DNA of 64,000 nucleotides, taken from the NCBI GenBank assembly GCA_938007935.1, contig CALLMD010000010.1, positions 248,001 to 312,000 on the forward strand, in the 5' to 3' direction. Of the stretch, positions 43,906 to 53,197 are shown in pieces; the stretch's first letter is position 1; each line of letters starts with the position of its first letter. Below the pieces are notes generated by a model. The model did not search any database, was not told the origin of the DNA, and saw nothing but the letters and a program-made list of their open reading frames with translations. This DNA is from an uncultured Hellea sp. Its GTDB lineage: Bacteria > Pseudomonadota > Alphaproteobacteria > Caulobacterales > Maricaulaceae. A program made the translations under genes and the position numbers.

Positions 43906-44742
43906 ATGGCTGAACGAAATAAAAATATTGCTATTTATTTTCATGTACATCTTGTGTCAGATTCTACGGGTGAAACATTAGTTGCTATGATGAAAGCCTC
44001 AACGGCTCAGTTTCGAAATGCAACAGCCTTAGAACATTTACATACTTTAGTTAGAAGTGAACGTCAGATGGAATCTATTCTAACTGAAATAGAACATAAA
44101 CCTGGCATTGTTTTATATACTTTAGTGAATCCGGACCGGCGAAAATTACTAGAACGACGATGCACGCATTTAAATATTCCAGCGATTTCTATTCTTGATC
44201 CAACGCTTTCAATGTTAGGCCGTTACCTTGGCTCGGCGATGATTAGTGAGGTAGGCGCTCAAAGAACGCTGGATGCAGAATATTATAACCGTATTGAAGC
44301 TTTAGATTTTGCGATGGCTCATGATGATGGACAAAATGTGCCAGGGCTGAAAAATGCAGATATAATTTTACTTGGGATAAGCCGGACATCAAAAACACCA
44401 ACATGTATTTATTTAGCAAATCGTGGTTTTAAAGCCGGGAACATACCTTTAGTGCCAAATGCGCCTTTGCCTAAAATATTGGATGGGTTTCATAAACCTT
44501 ATATTGTCGGGTTAACGGCCTCTCCAGATAGAATTGTTCAGATAAGAGAGCAGCGTTTAATGGGTTTAAAACAAACTGAGCAAACTGATTATATAGATGT
44601 TGACCGTGTAAGAGAGGAAATGCGTGAAGCAAAACGCATGTTTTTAAAAAAAGGATATAAGGTGATTGATGTAACACGTAAATCTATTGAGGAAACCTCT
44701 GCTCAAATTATAAACGCCTATCAATCTCGTGATATATCATGA
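43906..44742 (+). CDS. ppsR: Pyruvate,phosphate dikinase / PEP synthase regulatory protein (DUF299)
   Basis: A 278-aa bifunctional Ser/Thr kinase-phosphorylase. The start HVHLVSDSTGETL and the P-loop GISRTSKTPT (~152-161) are diagnostic. It switches PPDK or PEP synthase off and on by ADP-dependent phosphorylation and phosphate-dependent dephosphorylation. It is the homologue of Rickettsia RP001, the first gene right of the origin, and its stop overlaps maf by 4 bases. The ATG at 43906 directly follows an in-register ATG-TAA, so no earlier start is usable. Confidence 0.94.
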   Translation: MAERNKNIAIYFHVHLVSDSTGETLVAMMKASTAQFRNATALEHLHTLVRSERQMESILTEIEHKPGIVLYTLVNPDRRKLLERRCTHLNIPAISILDPTLSMLGRYLGSAMISEVGAQRTLDAEYYNRIEALDFAMAHDDGQNVPGLKNADIILLGISRTSKTPTCIYLANRGFKAGNIPLVPNAPLPKILDGFHKPYIVGLTASPDRIVQIREQRLMGLKQTEQTDYIDVDRVREEMREAKRMFLKKGYKVIDVTRKSIEETSAQIINAYQSRDIS

Positions 44743-45338
44743 GCAAGCCTTCGGTAATTCTTGCATCTGGTAGCGCGATTAGACGAAAAATAATGTCTGA
44801 TGCAGGGATTGAGTTTGAAGTTATAACACGGCCTATAGATGAAGATGCGATCAAGTCATCTATGTTATCTGAAAATGCAAATTTAAAAGATATTGCTGAC
44901 GCGCTAGCAGAAGCAAAATCTATTCGAGTTAGCCGCCAAGCTCCAGGATTAGTAATAGGCGCTGATCAAATAATGGTTATGGATAATACTTTATATGATA
45001 AACCAAAAGATATGGTCGAAGCTCGAAACCGACTTTTAGATATGCGCGGTAAAACACATTTTTTAATTGGAGCGGTGGTAATTAGTGAAAATGGCAGTCC
45101 TGTCTGGCGTCATCTTGCAAAAACGAAATTAACAATGCGCGATTTTTCAGATAGCTTTTTGGATGAATATTTAGAAAAAGAGGGTGATCAGATTTTGCAA
45201 TCCGTTGGGGCTTATCGCTTTGAGGGTAGAGGTGCTCAACTTTTTTCTAAAGTTGAAGGGGATTTCTTTTCCATTCTTGGTTTGTCTCTTTTACCTGTTA
45301 TGGATTATCTTCGTTTAAGAGGAATGTTGCTAACATGA
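44739..45338 (+). CDS. maf: Maf-like nucleotide pyrophosphatase
   Basis: A 199-aa house-cleaning NTP pyrophosphatase. VILASGSAIRRKIM (~6-19) is the substrate-binding start, VIGADQIM (~71) has the catalytic Asp, and KPKDMVEARNRLLDMRGKTH follows. It hydrolyses non-canonical or modified nucleotides such as dTTP/UTP analogues; older work linked it to septum inhibition. It is coupled by 4-base overlaps to ppsR and aroE. Confidence 0.94.
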   Translation: MSKPSVILASGSAIRRKIMSDAGIEFEVITRPIDEDAIKSSMLSENANLKDIADALAEAKSIRVSRQAPGLVIGADQIMVMDNTLYDKPKDMVEARNRLLDMRGKTHFLIGAVVISENGSPVWRHLAKTKLTMRDFSDSFLDEYLEKEGDQILQSVGAYRFEGRGAQLFSKVEGDFFSILGLSLLPVMDYLRLRGMLLT

Positions 45339-46180
45339 GCCAAGTCGTAAAATTAGCTGGAGTATGTGGGTGGCCAATACATCACTCATTATCACCAGTT
45401 TTACATAATTTTTGGCTCCGTGATCTTGGCCTGTCCGGGGCTTATGTTCATTTTGCTGTTCGGCCTGATGAGGCAGTTAGAGCTTTTCAGAGTTTGAAAA
45501 AGACGTCGATATCTGGCGTTAATGTGACGCTTCCTTTAAAATCTTTAGCGTTTCAAGCCGCTGATGAGCATAGTTCAGATGCGCTCAAATTGGGTGTTGC
45601 AAATTGCCTTTATAAAAAAGATGGATTTTTGATTGCGCATAATACGGATATGGAAGGGTTTGCGGCGCCGTTGCTAAATGCAATGGGAGCGCAAGAATTA
45701 GCGAATAGTTCGGCGCTAGTCATTGGAACAGGGGGTGCGTCAAAGGCTGTAATTGGCGCGCTGCTTTCATTGAATGTACCAGAAATAAGAATTTGCGGTA
45801 GAAATGATTTAGCCGCCGAAAATTTAGCCAGTTCCGTAAATTTGCCGAGTATATATAATGTCCCTTGGTCTCAGCGTAACTTTGCTGTTCAATATGCAAG
45901 CTTGGTTGTTAATGCGAGTGCTGGCGGTATGCGAGGCAAGTCACAATTGGATCTAGATTTATCTGGGATCAGCTCTGATAGTTTTGTTTATGATCTCATT
46001 TATATACCGAGACAAACACGTTTGTTACGAAATGCAAAAAAGATGGGATGTAGAACTTTAGGGGGCCTAGAAATGTTAATCGGTCAGGCACGCCCATCAT
46101 TTAAATATTTTTATGGTCAAGCGCCGCGCCGTGATTGTGATCCGACAGGCGCCCTGTTAAATTATTTACGGACCCAATAA
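45335..46180 (+). CDS. aroE: Shikimate dehydrogenase
   Basis: A 281-aa NADP-dependent enzyme reducing 3-dehydroshikimate in aromatic amino acid synthesis. [13 protein letters not shown] (~17-29) holds the shikimate-binding Ser pair, NVTLPLK has the catalytic Lys, NTDMEGF the Asp, and [11 protein letters not shown] the NADP loop. It overlaps maf by 4 bases and coaE by one (TAATG). Confidence 0.95.
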   Translation: MSQVVKLAGVCGWPIHHSLSPVLHNFWLRDLGLSGAYVHFAVRPDEAVRAFQSLKKTSISGVNVTLPLKSLAFQAADEHSSDALKLGVANCLYKKDGFLIAHNTDMEGFAAPLLNAMGAQELANSSALVIGTGGASKAVIGALLSLNVPEIRICGRNDLAAENLASSVNLPSIYNVPWSQRNFAVQYASLVVNASAGGMRGKSQLDLDLSGISSDSFVYDLIYIPRQTRLLRNAKKMGCRTLGGLEMLIGQARPSFKYFYGQAPRRDCDPTGALLNYLRTQ

Positions 46181-46761
46181 TGTTGCTCATTGGCTTAACA
46201 GGCTCAATAGCTATGGGTAAATCCACAACTGCTCAAATGTTCAGAGAGGCTGGATGTCCCGTTTTTGATGCTGATGCGGCTGTCCATAGCCTTTATGATA
46301 AAGGCGGAAAAGCTGTGCCGATTATTCGGTCGGTCTTTCCAGATGCCGTAAAGGACGGTGTGGTTGACCGAGCAATCTTAGGACAGCATATGCGCGCTGA
46401 CGCCTTACAATTAAAAGTTCTTGAAAGCTTCATTCACCCCTTAGTTGGAGAAATGAGAGCTGATTTTTTTAAACGGCATAAAGATAAAGATATTGTTGTT
46501 TTAGATATTCCTCTATTATTTGAAACAGGCGCTGATAAATTTGTCCAGCATATTGTTGTTGTTACGGCGCCAGCTGAAATTCAAAGAGAACGCGTTTTAC
46601 AAAGACCGGGTATGACAGCTGAGTTGTTTGAATCCTTACTGGCGCGGCAAACGCCAGATGCTGAGAAAAGAAAACGGGCTGATACACTTATTTTTACCGA
46701 TAAGGGTCTGGATAATGCGAGAGAACAGGTGCAGGATTTACTCACTAAATTAAGAGGCTAG
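46180..46761 (+). CDS. coaE: Dephospho-CoA kinase
   Basis: A 193-aa P-loop kinase for the last step of CoA synthesis. [12 protein letters not shown] (~5-16) is the Walker A region, [12 protein letters not shown] the Asp of the CoA-binding site and [11 protein letters not shown] the lid segment. It is coupled to aroE by a one-base overlap and 9 bases upstream of dnaQ. Confidence 0.95.
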   Translation: MLLIGLTGSIAMGKSTTAQMFREAGCPVFDADAAVHSLYDKGGKAVPIIRSVFPDAVKDGVVDRAILGQHMRADALQLKVLESFIHPLVGEMRADFFKRHKDKDIVVLDIPLLFETGADKFVQHIVVVTAPAEIQRERVLQRPGMTAELFESLLARQTPDAEKRKRADTLIFTDKGLDNAREQVQDLLTKLRG

Positions 46762-46770
46762 TGGCTTATT

Positions 46771-47499
46771 ATGAGCGGTAATCGCAAAATTGTTTTTGAT
46801 ACAGAAACGACAGGTTTTGATGCCCGCGGAGAAGACCGGATAACAGAGCTCGGCTGCGTTGAAATTATTGATTTGCTGCCCACGGGCAGAAATTACCATG
46901 CTTATATAAATCCACGGCGTTCCGTTCCAGAAAAAGTCACTGAAATCACGGGCCTCACCCAAGAATTTTTAATTGATAATGGCGTATTTTTTGAAGAGGC
47001 CGCTCAAGACTTTTTGGACTTTATTGGTGACAGTCCTTTAATTGCCCATAATTCAGATTTTGATCGAGGGTTTATAAATGCAGAACTCGATCGTGCTGGT
47101 TTCGCAGAATTGCCGCGAAGCCGATTTATAGATACGCTGCAAATTGCACGTGAAAAGTTTCCAGGCTCTCCAGCTTCGCTAGATGCTTTATGTAAACGCT
47201 ATGGCATCTCTCTAGCATCGCGAAATAAACATGGGGCAATTATTGATGCTGAACTTACGGCAGAAGTTTATCTACAGCTTAATGGCGGTAGAGCCAGAAG
47301 CTTGGGGTTGGATGATGTGAGCGCTAAAGATGGGGAGTCAATCTTAATCCCAGTTGCGCAGCCAAGGCCTTATAAATTGGAGCCTTTATCTACAGTTGAG
47401 GAAAGAGAGGCGCACCAAAACTTTATTGTGACATTGGGTGATGATACAATTTGGCAAAAATATTGGCGTAAGGCCGAGCGCACAGACTCAAGGGGTTAG
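46771..47499 (+). CDS. dnaQ: DNA polymerase III epsilon subunit
   Basis: A 242-aa 3'-5' proofreading exonuclease. Exo I is FDTETTGFD (D8, E10), Exo II AHNSDFDRGFI and Exo III HGAIIDAELTAEVY. The C-terminal ~60 residues should bind the alpha subunit. It ends the origin-proximal operon ppsR-maf-aroE-coaE-dnaQ. Its 3' end overlaps the convergent phosphodiesterase gene by 12 bases. Confidence 0.95.
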   Translation: MSGNRKIVFDTETTGFDARGEDRITELGCVEIIDLLPTGRNYHAYINPRRSVPEKVTEITGLTQEFLIDNGVFFEEAAQDFLDFIGDSPLIAHNSDFDRGFINAELDRAGFAELPRSRFIDTLQIAREKFPGSPASLDALCKRYGISLASRNKHGAIIDAELTAEVYLQLNGGRARSLGLDDVSAKDGESILIPVAQPRPYKLEPLSTVEEREAHQNFIVTLGDDTIWQKYWRKAERTDSRG

Positions 47500-48336
47500 A
47501 CAAGCTTGGTAGGCTTTTCTATTTTTGCGGGTTAACCCCGTTATGGGTCGATGGTTTAAAGCATAATCTGTTACAAGAATATCAGCAGCATTCGCTTTGT
47601 GTGCGTCCCAGTCAAATCCGACCTTTCCAATTATTGGAATGTTTTTTTCAGTTAGTTTATTGACAAGAGCTTTATCAGTAATTCCGGCTCCGACCCATGC
47701 AGCGGCTCGACTTTCTGCATAGCCAAAGGCATCGCGCGATTTTTGGGTCGAAATGGACACCATCATATCTGGCGCAAGCTTTGACAGTTTTTTGGCCTGC
47801 CCTGCATTATATGAAATGAGGATAACATGAGCCGCCATCTCATGCTGTCTAATCTGATCAATTACATATTCATAATTTGCACTGCTTTTGAAATCAATTT
47901 CCAGATAGGTTTTTCCTCTAGCCACAGAAAGGTAATCTGTAAGTTTTGGGATTTTATGTGCAGTATATCGGTTTTGTGTATCTTTAAGAAGATATGTTTG
48001 AGCGACTGGCCACGTGGTAGCTGCAACGACTCCTTTGCCTGTAGAGCCCTCTTCCCATACGCCATCATGATAGAGAATATGTGTGCCATCTTTTAGGCGC
48101 GCGACATCTATTTCTGACATGAGATAACCTTTGCTCAGGAGGTAGTTTAAGCCTTCGATAGAATTTTCCCCATATGGCGTTCCCCGTGCTGTGCCGCGGT
48201 GAGCAGATATGAGTGCTGTTTCTTGCGGCAAACACGTTATTTGCTTTGCAAGGGGCGGTAGTCCCCCTACTAATTCCAGCGGCTGAACCCCGCAGGCGCT
48301 AAGGATCATTGTTAGGCTATATATTAAGCGTCGCAT
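47488..48336 (-). CDS. Glycerophosphodiester phosphodiesterase-family lipoprotein
   Basis: A 282-aa protein with a short lipoprotein signal (lipobox LSAC, Cys15). The GDPD barrel has ISAHRGTARG (~43-52), a Glu in YGENSIEG, EIDVARLKDGTHILYHDG with the metal ligands, and YLEIDFK later. It would cleave glycerophosphodiesters or related esters outside the cytoplasmic membrane. It is the only minus-strand gene between dnaQ and mnmE, separating the two conserved plus-strand blocks. Confidence 0.85.
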   Translation of the reverse strand: MRRLIYSLTMILSACGVQPLELVGGLPPLAKQITCLPQETALISAHRGTARGTPYGENSIEGLNYLLSKGYLMSEIDVARLKDGTHILYHDGVWEEGSTGKGVVAATTWPVAQTYLLKDTQNRYTAHKIPKLTDYLSVARGKTYLEIDFKSSANYEYVIDQIRQHEMAAHVILISYNAGQAKKLSKLAPDMMVSISTQKSRDAFGYAESRAAAWVGAGITDKALVNKLTEKNIPIIGKVGFDWDAHKANAADILVTDYALNHRPITGLTRKNRKAYQACLTP

Positions 48337-48392
48337 GACTGGGTCTTATCAGTGCTTTGCATAAACAGAAAGGAAGGATAAAAGCTGCATCC

Positions 48393-49730
48393 ATGAGCTC
48401 TCATATAAATGATACGATTTTTTCTCTTAGTTCTGCGCCGGGACGTGCGGGTGTCTCGGTTTTTCGTGTTAGTGGCTCACGGTCAGGGGATATACTCGCG
48501 GCGATTATAAAGACGCGGCTCCCACGTCCAAGAAAGGCATCTCTTAAGCGCCTATTTGATCGAGATATATTGATTGATGAAGCCTTAGTTTTGTGGATGC
48601 CGGGGCCCAAGAGTTTTACAGGTGAGGATTGCGTTGAATTTCAGGTTCATGGCAGCCCCGCCATTATTGAAGCGATGGCTAAGGCGTTGTTGTCTGTTGG
48701 CGCGCGTCAAGCAGAGCCAGGCGAATTTACTCGGCGAGCCTTTGAAAATAATAAAATGGATTTGACCGAGGCCGAAGGGCTTGCAGATTTGATTGAAGCG
48801 GAAACAGAAGGTCAACGCAAGCAAGCTTTGCGTCAAATGCAAGGCGGCTTGAAAGACATATATATAGAGTGGCGGGAAAAACTTTTAGACGCATTGGCCC
48901 AGATTGAGGGTGAGATTGACTTTCCTGATGAAGAGGATGTCCCTGATATGCTTTCCCATAGAGCTTATCCTTTTTTAACACAAACGATAGTGTCAATGGA
49001 GACAGTCTTAAAGGATGTTGATAGAGGAGAGCGGGTTCGTACAGGGTTAGATATTGCGATAATTGGAGCGCCAAATGCCGGAAAGTCTAGTCTTTTGAAT
49101 ATCTTAGCTGGGAGAGAAGCAGCCATTACTTCACCTCAAGCCGGAACAACACGTGATATTGTTGAAATTCAAATGAGTCTAGGTGGGTTACCCGTTAGGC
49201 TCTCAGATACAGCCGGATTGCGCGATACAGATGAAACCATTGAGGCAGAAGGCGTGAGGCGTGCTAAGGCCCGAGCCACTGAAAGTGATATCCGTATATT
49301 TGTACAAGACTGCTCGAATGAAATATGGGATATGGAGTCGCTTCAGATGCTTACAGATGCAGACTTTGTTGTGCTAAATAAAGTTGATCTTGGAAAGAAA
49401 AATAAGCCCCCCGCCCTTCCAGCAGATTATTTCGAAGTTAGTGCTTTAACAGGTCAAAATTTAGATCGTTTTCGTGATGCATTAGAAGCCCGTGTTATTG
49501 AACAATTTAGTCCTAGTCAGGATGCTGGCCTAACCCGGGCCAGACATAGAGATTGTGTGCAGCGCGCTGCCGAATCTATGCGGTCAGCTCTTAAGGCGCT
49601 TGGTATTGCGCCTGAGCTTGCAGGTGATGATATTCGTTCTGCTTTGCACGCACTTAAAGAGCTTTCAGGTGAGATAGACATAGAATCTGTTTTTGATCGA
49701 ATTTTCTCTAGGTTTTGCGTTGGAAAATAA
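48393..49730 (+). CDS. mnmE: tRNA modification GTPase MnmE (TrmE)
   Basis: A 445-aa protein from ATG 48393, the length typical of the family; an earlier TTG at 48357 is unlikely. A folate-binding N-domain is followed by the G domain with IIGAPNAGKSSLLN (~224-237), DTAG and NKVD, and the C-terminal CVGK whose Cys is essential. Together with MnmG it makes cmnm5U34 in tRNAs. A parS site starts at the base after its stop. Confidence 0.96.
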   Translation: MSSHINDTIFSLSSAPGRAGVSVFRVSGSRSGDILAAIIKTRLPRPRKASLKRLFDRDILIDEALVLWMPGPKSFTGEDCVEFQVHGSPAIIEAMAKALLSVGARQAEPGEFTRRAFENNKMDLTEAEGLADLIEAETEGQRKQALRQMQGGLKDIYIEWREKLLDALAQIEGEIDFPDEEDVPDMLSHRAYPFLTQTIVSMETVLKDVDRGERVRTGLDIAIIGAPNAGKSSLLNILAGREAAITSPQAGTTRDIVEIQMSLGGLPVRLSDTAGLRDTDETIEAEGVRRAKARATESDIRIFVQDCSNEIWDMESLQMLTDADFVVLNKVDLGKKNKPPALPADYFEVSALTGQNLDRFRDALEARVIEQFSPSQDAGLTRARHRDCVQRAAESMRSALKALGIAPELAGDDIRSALHALKELSGEIDIESVFDRIFSRFCVGK

Positions 49731-49746
49731 TGTTTCACGTGAAACA
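49731..49746. promoter_or_regulatory. parS: parS centromere site 1
   Basis: TGTTTCACGTGAAACA, a perfect 16-bp palindrome identical to the chromosomal ParB-binding consensus. It begins immediately after the mnmE stop codon. ParB loads here and spreads by CTP-dependent sliding. Confidence 0.97.
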
Positions 49747-49849
49747 TTTACGGCTATGTCTTCACTTAAACTGCTCTATCGACATAAGTTTCTGGTGGCG
49801 TTATAGGCCCTCCAAGACCTAGAAGGGTTAGATGTAAAAGTTGAAAATT

Positions 49850-49865
49850 TGTTTCATGTGAAACA
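49850..49865. promoter_or_regulatory. parS: parS site 2 (one mismatch)
   Basis: TGTTTCATGTGAAACA differs from the consensus by one central base (C to T). It lies 104 bases from parS 1 and just upstream of the mnmG start, so ParB binding here might affect mnmG transcription. Confidence 0.88.
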
Positions 49866-49878
49866 TTTGGAGCAAGAT

Positions 49879-51741
49879 ATGCCAAGTAAATGGGATGTTA
49901 TCGTTATTGGCGGGGGGCATGCGGGCTGTGATGCTGCTGCTGCCTCGGCCCGCCTTGGTGCAAAAACACTATTATTGACGCATAAGCTCGAATCTATTGG
50001 CGAAATGTCCTGCAATCCAGCGATTGGCGGCCTTGGTAAAGGGCACTTAGTTCGCGAAATTGACGCTATGGATGGTGTTATGGCCAGCGTTACGGATGTA
50101 TCCGGCATCCAGTTCAGACTCTTAAATCGTTCAAAGGGCCCTGCAGTAAGGGGCCCGAGGACACAATCTGACCGGTGGCTTTACAAGCAGGCAATGCAGA
50201 AAATTTTGGGTGATTATCCAAATTTGACATTAAGGGCCGCTTCAGTTGAAGATTTAGTCGCCAAAAATGGGCGCGTTATTGGCGTAGAGGCTTTGGACGG
50301 TCAAATATATAAATCTGAGCGCGTTGTTTTAACTACAGGAACTTTCCTTAGAGGTGAAATACATATCGGGCATGAAAGAACGCCCGCTGGCCGTTTTGGT
50401 GATGAGCCTTCCATTGGGCTCGCAGACCGCCTTTACGGTTTGGGTTTTGATATGGCGCGTCTTAAGACAGGAACCCCTGCCCGCATTATTAAATCATCAA
50501 TTGAGTGGGAGGCATTAGAGCAGCAAGCCGCTGATGATAATCCTGTTCCATTTTCATTCATGACCAATGAAATCAATGTGCCTCAAGTAACCTGTGCAAT
50601 TACGCATACAAATGAGGATACCCACCGTGTTATTAGTGAAAACATAAAGAAATCAGCACTTTACGGTGGCGGTATCTCAGGAAAAGGTCCGCGGTACTGC
50701 CCCTCGGTCGAAGATAAAGTCGTCCGTTTTGCTGATAGAAATAGGCACCAAATTTTTCTTGAGCCTGAAGGATTAGAGGGAAATCCTGATGGAGATACAG
50801 TTTATCCTAATGGTATTTCAACATCATTACCTATTGATGTGCAGGACGCGTTTATGCGTACAATTCGCGGTCTCGAAAATGTCCATGTGAAACGTTATGG
50901 CTACGCTATTGAATATGATTACGTTGATCCAAGGGAGCTTAGAGTCACGCTTGAGACGCGCCGACTGCCGGGGCTGTATCTTGCGGGCCAAATTAATGGG
51001 ACAACCGGTTATGAGGAGGCGGCCGCGCAAGGTATGATTGCTGGTTTCAATGCGGCACTGGCAGCGAGCGGATCCAAACCTTTTGTTCTTGATCGTAGCC
51101 AAGCTTATATAGGCGTGATGATTGATGATTTGATTACGAAGGGCGTTACTGAACCTTATCGTATGTTTACATCTCGCGCTGAGTACCGTTTATTACTGCG
51201 CTCGGATAATGCCGATCAGCGTTTAACAGGACTTGCTGAAGGGATTGGCGCGGTAAGTTCACAGAGATCAAAAGCTTTCGCAGAAAAGATGCAGACTTTA
51301 AAAATGGCTAAAGAGATGGGGGTTTCGCTCACTAAAACGCCAAATGAGCTTAAAAAACAAGGATTTACAATCAATCAAGATGGCATTAAGCGTTCTGTGC
51401 TGGATCTTTTAGCCTATCCTGATATTGGGGTAAATGACTTGATGCCGATTTGGCCTGAGCTCGCCAAATTGCCCGCATATGCTCATGAATATCTTGAAAC
51501 AGAAGCGTTATATGCAGGTTATATAGAACGCCAAGCCAAGGATGTCGCCGCTTTTCGCCGGGATGAAGGCCTGCGTATTCCAGATGAGCTGGATTATAAG
51601 GGCATAGGGGGTCTTTCGAATGAAGTGCGCAGTAAGTTGGAGTCGGTACGGCCCGCAACATTAGGGCAGGCTGCGCGTATAGAAGGCGTGACTCCCGGAG
51701 CCTTAACGGCAGTCTTGGCTTATCTGCGGAAAGCGAGCTAG
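49879..51741 (+). CDS. mnmG: tRNA uridine-5-carboxymethylaminomethyl modification enzyme MnmG (GidA)
   Basis: A 620-aa FAD enzyme partnering MnmE. I start at ATG 49879 ([18 protein letters not shown]), with GGAG upstream. A TTG at 49849 would add ten residues encoded largely by the parS 2 palindrome, which is not credible. The FAD loop is GGGHAG, followed by [14 protein letters not shown] and the C-terminal helical MnmE-binding domain. The stop TAG shares a base with the rsmG GTG. Confidence 0.97.
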   Translation: MPSKWDVIVIGGGHAGCDAAAASARLGAKTLLLTHKLESIGEMSCNPAIGGLGKGHLVREIDAMDGVMASVTDVSGIQFRLLNRSKGPAVRGPRTQSDRWLYKQAMQKILGDYPNLTLRAASVEDLVAKNGRVIGVEALDGQIYKSERVVLTTGTFLRGEIHIGHERTPAGRFGDEPSIGLADRLYGLGFDMARLKTGTPARIIKSSIEWEALEQQAADDNPVPFSFMTNEINVPQVTCAITHTNEDTHRVISENIKKSALYGGGISGKGPRYCPSVEDKVVRFADRNRHQIFLEPEGLEGNPDGDTVYPNGISTSLPIDVQDAFMRTIRGLENVHVKRYGYAIEYDYVDPRELRVTLETRRLPGLYLAGQINGTTGYEEAAAQGMIAGFNAALAASGSKPFVLDRSQAYIGVMIDDLITKGVTEPYRMFTSRAEYRLLLRSDNADQRLTGLAEGIGAVSSQRSKAFAEKMQTLKMAKEMGVSLTKTPNELKKQGFTINQDGIKRSVLDLLAYPDIGVNDLMPIWPELAKLPAYAHEYLETEALYAGYIERQAKDVAAFRRDEGLRIPDELDYKGIGGLSNEVRSKLESVRPATLGQAARIEGVTPGALTAVLAYLRKAS

Positions 51742-52367
51742 TGGCCTATAGGACAGAAGATTTTGCAAGAGAGACGAATGTTTCACGTGAAACATTAGCA
51801 GAATATCAGGCCTGGCACGGGCTTTTGCTTAAATGGAACAAGAAAATCAATCTCGTTTCGCCCACGGCTTTGGATGATTTTTGGAGGCGTCACGCTTTAG
51901 ACAGCTGGCAATTAACGCCTCATATGGCTGATAAACCTCGTAATTACATAGATTTGGGCTCTGGGGCGGGCTTTCCAGGCATTAGCTTAGCCATTGCTGC
52001 TAAAGCTCAAAACCCTCAAAGCCATGTCTTATTGGTGGAATCCGCTGGTAAAAAGGCAAGTTATCTGAGAACAGTCATCAGAGATCTGCATTTACCAGCA
52101 AGCGTAACGTCCCAAAGAGCGGAAGAAATAAGCCCAAAAACCTATGATATGGTGAGCGCCCGCGCTTTTGCGCCATTAGACAGATTATTGAATTATGCAC
52201 AGCCTTTCTGGGGCGAGGGGACCATTGGCCTGTTTTTAAAGGGTGGAAATATCCAAGATGAATTGACTGAGGCTGATAAATCATGGACATACAGCGCAGA
52301 ACTTATCCCGAGCCTGTCTGATTCCACGGGATGTATACTTAAAGTCACGGGGCTTTCCCCCAAATAA
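51741..52367 (+). CDS. rsmG: 16S rRNA (guanine527-N7)-methyltransferase RsmG (GidB)
   Basis: A 208-aa SAM-dependent methyltransferase. IDLGSGAGFPGISLAI (~70-85) is the SAM motif and ARAFAPLD a conserved loop. It begins with GTG overlapping the mnmG stop by one base. The residues NVSRETL near the N-terminus (~13-19) are encoded by parS 3, a common alphaproteobacterial arrangement in which the gene hosts the centromere. Confidence 0.95.
   Translation: MAYRTEDFARETNVSRETLAEYQAWHGLLLKWNKKINLVSPTALDDFWRRHALDSWQLTPHMADKPRNYIDLGSGAGFPGISLAIAAKAQNPQSHVLLVESAGKKASYLRTVIRDLHLPASVTSQRAEEISPKTYDMVSARAFAPLDRLLNYAQPFWGEGTIGLFLKGGNIQDELTEADKSWTYSAELIPSLSDSTGCILKVTGLSPK
51779..51794. promoter_or_regulatory. 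parS: parS centromere site 3, inside rsmG
   Basis: A second perfect TGTTTCACGTGAAACA, within the rsmG coding sequence (codons for NVSRET). It is about 0.6 kb upstream of parA and 1.9 kb from parS 2. Confidence 0.97.
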
Positions 52368-52378
52368 TCGGAGTTTAT

Positions 52379-53161
52379 ATGGCGAAGACCCCTAGAATTA
52401 TCGCCGTCGTAAACCAAAAGGGGGGTGTTGGTAAAACAACCACAACAATCAACCTTGCGGCCGCGCTGACGCTGCAAGGCAAAAAGATCTTACTTATAGA
52501 TATGGATCCGCAGGGTAATGCCGCGACAGGATTAGGTATTCCAAGAGCGTCACGCGAAATAACGATATATGATGTATTGGTTGATGGTGTGGACCTTGCC
52601 GAGGCAATACTAGAAACGAGTGTGCCTGGTTTAAAACTTATTCCGTCTCATGTTGAATTGGCAGGTGCTGAACTTGAAATTGGAGATAGGACTGGTCGTA
52701 CAACAATATTACGTGATGCCATAAAAAATGACCCAAATAAATTTGATTATGTTTTAATTGATTGCCCGCCTTCATTGAATTTATTGACGGTTAATGCTTT
52801 GTCAGCGTCACGCTCGGTTCTGGTTCCGCTTCAATGCGAATTTTTTGCTCTTGAAGGATTGAGTCAGCTCTTACAGACAATTGAGATGGCGAAAGGCAGG
52901 ATTAATCCTGACCTTGTGATTGATGGGGTTATGCTCACAATGTATGATCCGCGCAACCGTCTCTCTGCGCAAGTGGCGGCTGATGTTCGCAAGCATTTAG
53001 GGCGCGCGGTTTTCAAAACAATTATTCCGCGCAATGTACGTATTGCAGAAGCACCGTCTTTTGGAAAACCCGTATTAATGTATGACCCATCTTGCGCGGG
53101 TTCAAAGGCTTATAAGGCTCTCGCTGTTGAAATGCTCTCGCGGCATTCGCGGTCCAAATAA
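52379..53161 (+). CDS. parA: Chromosome partitioning ATPase ParA
   Basis: A 260-aa deviant Walker ATPase. The signature is NQKGGVGKTTTTINLA (~12-27) with the Lys pair; LIDMDPQGNAATG and VLIDCPPSL are motifs A' and B. It moves ParB-parS complexes toward the new pole. GGAG lies at good distance before the ATG. It follows rsmG by 11 bases and precedes parB by 36 bases. Confidence 0.97.
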   Translation: MAKTPRIIAVVNQKGGVGKTTTTINLAAALTLQGKKILLIDMDPQGNAATGLGIPRASREITIYDVLVDGVDLAEAILETSVPGLKLIPSHVELAGAELEIGDRTGRTTILRDAIKNDPNKFDYVLIDCPPSLNLLTVNALSASRSVLVPLQCEFFALEGLSQLLQTIEMAKGRINPDLVIDGVMLTMYDPRNRLSAQVAADVRKHLGRAVFKTIIPRNVRIAEAPSFGKPVLMYDPSCAGSKAYKALAVEMLSRHSRSK

Positions 53162-53197
53162 TATAAATTTAATCAATTATTACAATAGGTTAGACTA

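Noticed and set aside
49849-49878. Ten-residue N-terminal extension of MnmG from TTG 49849
   Set aside because: It is encoded mostly by the parS 2 palindrome, has no ribosome site, and the family begins at the ATG 49879 with a GGAG upstream.
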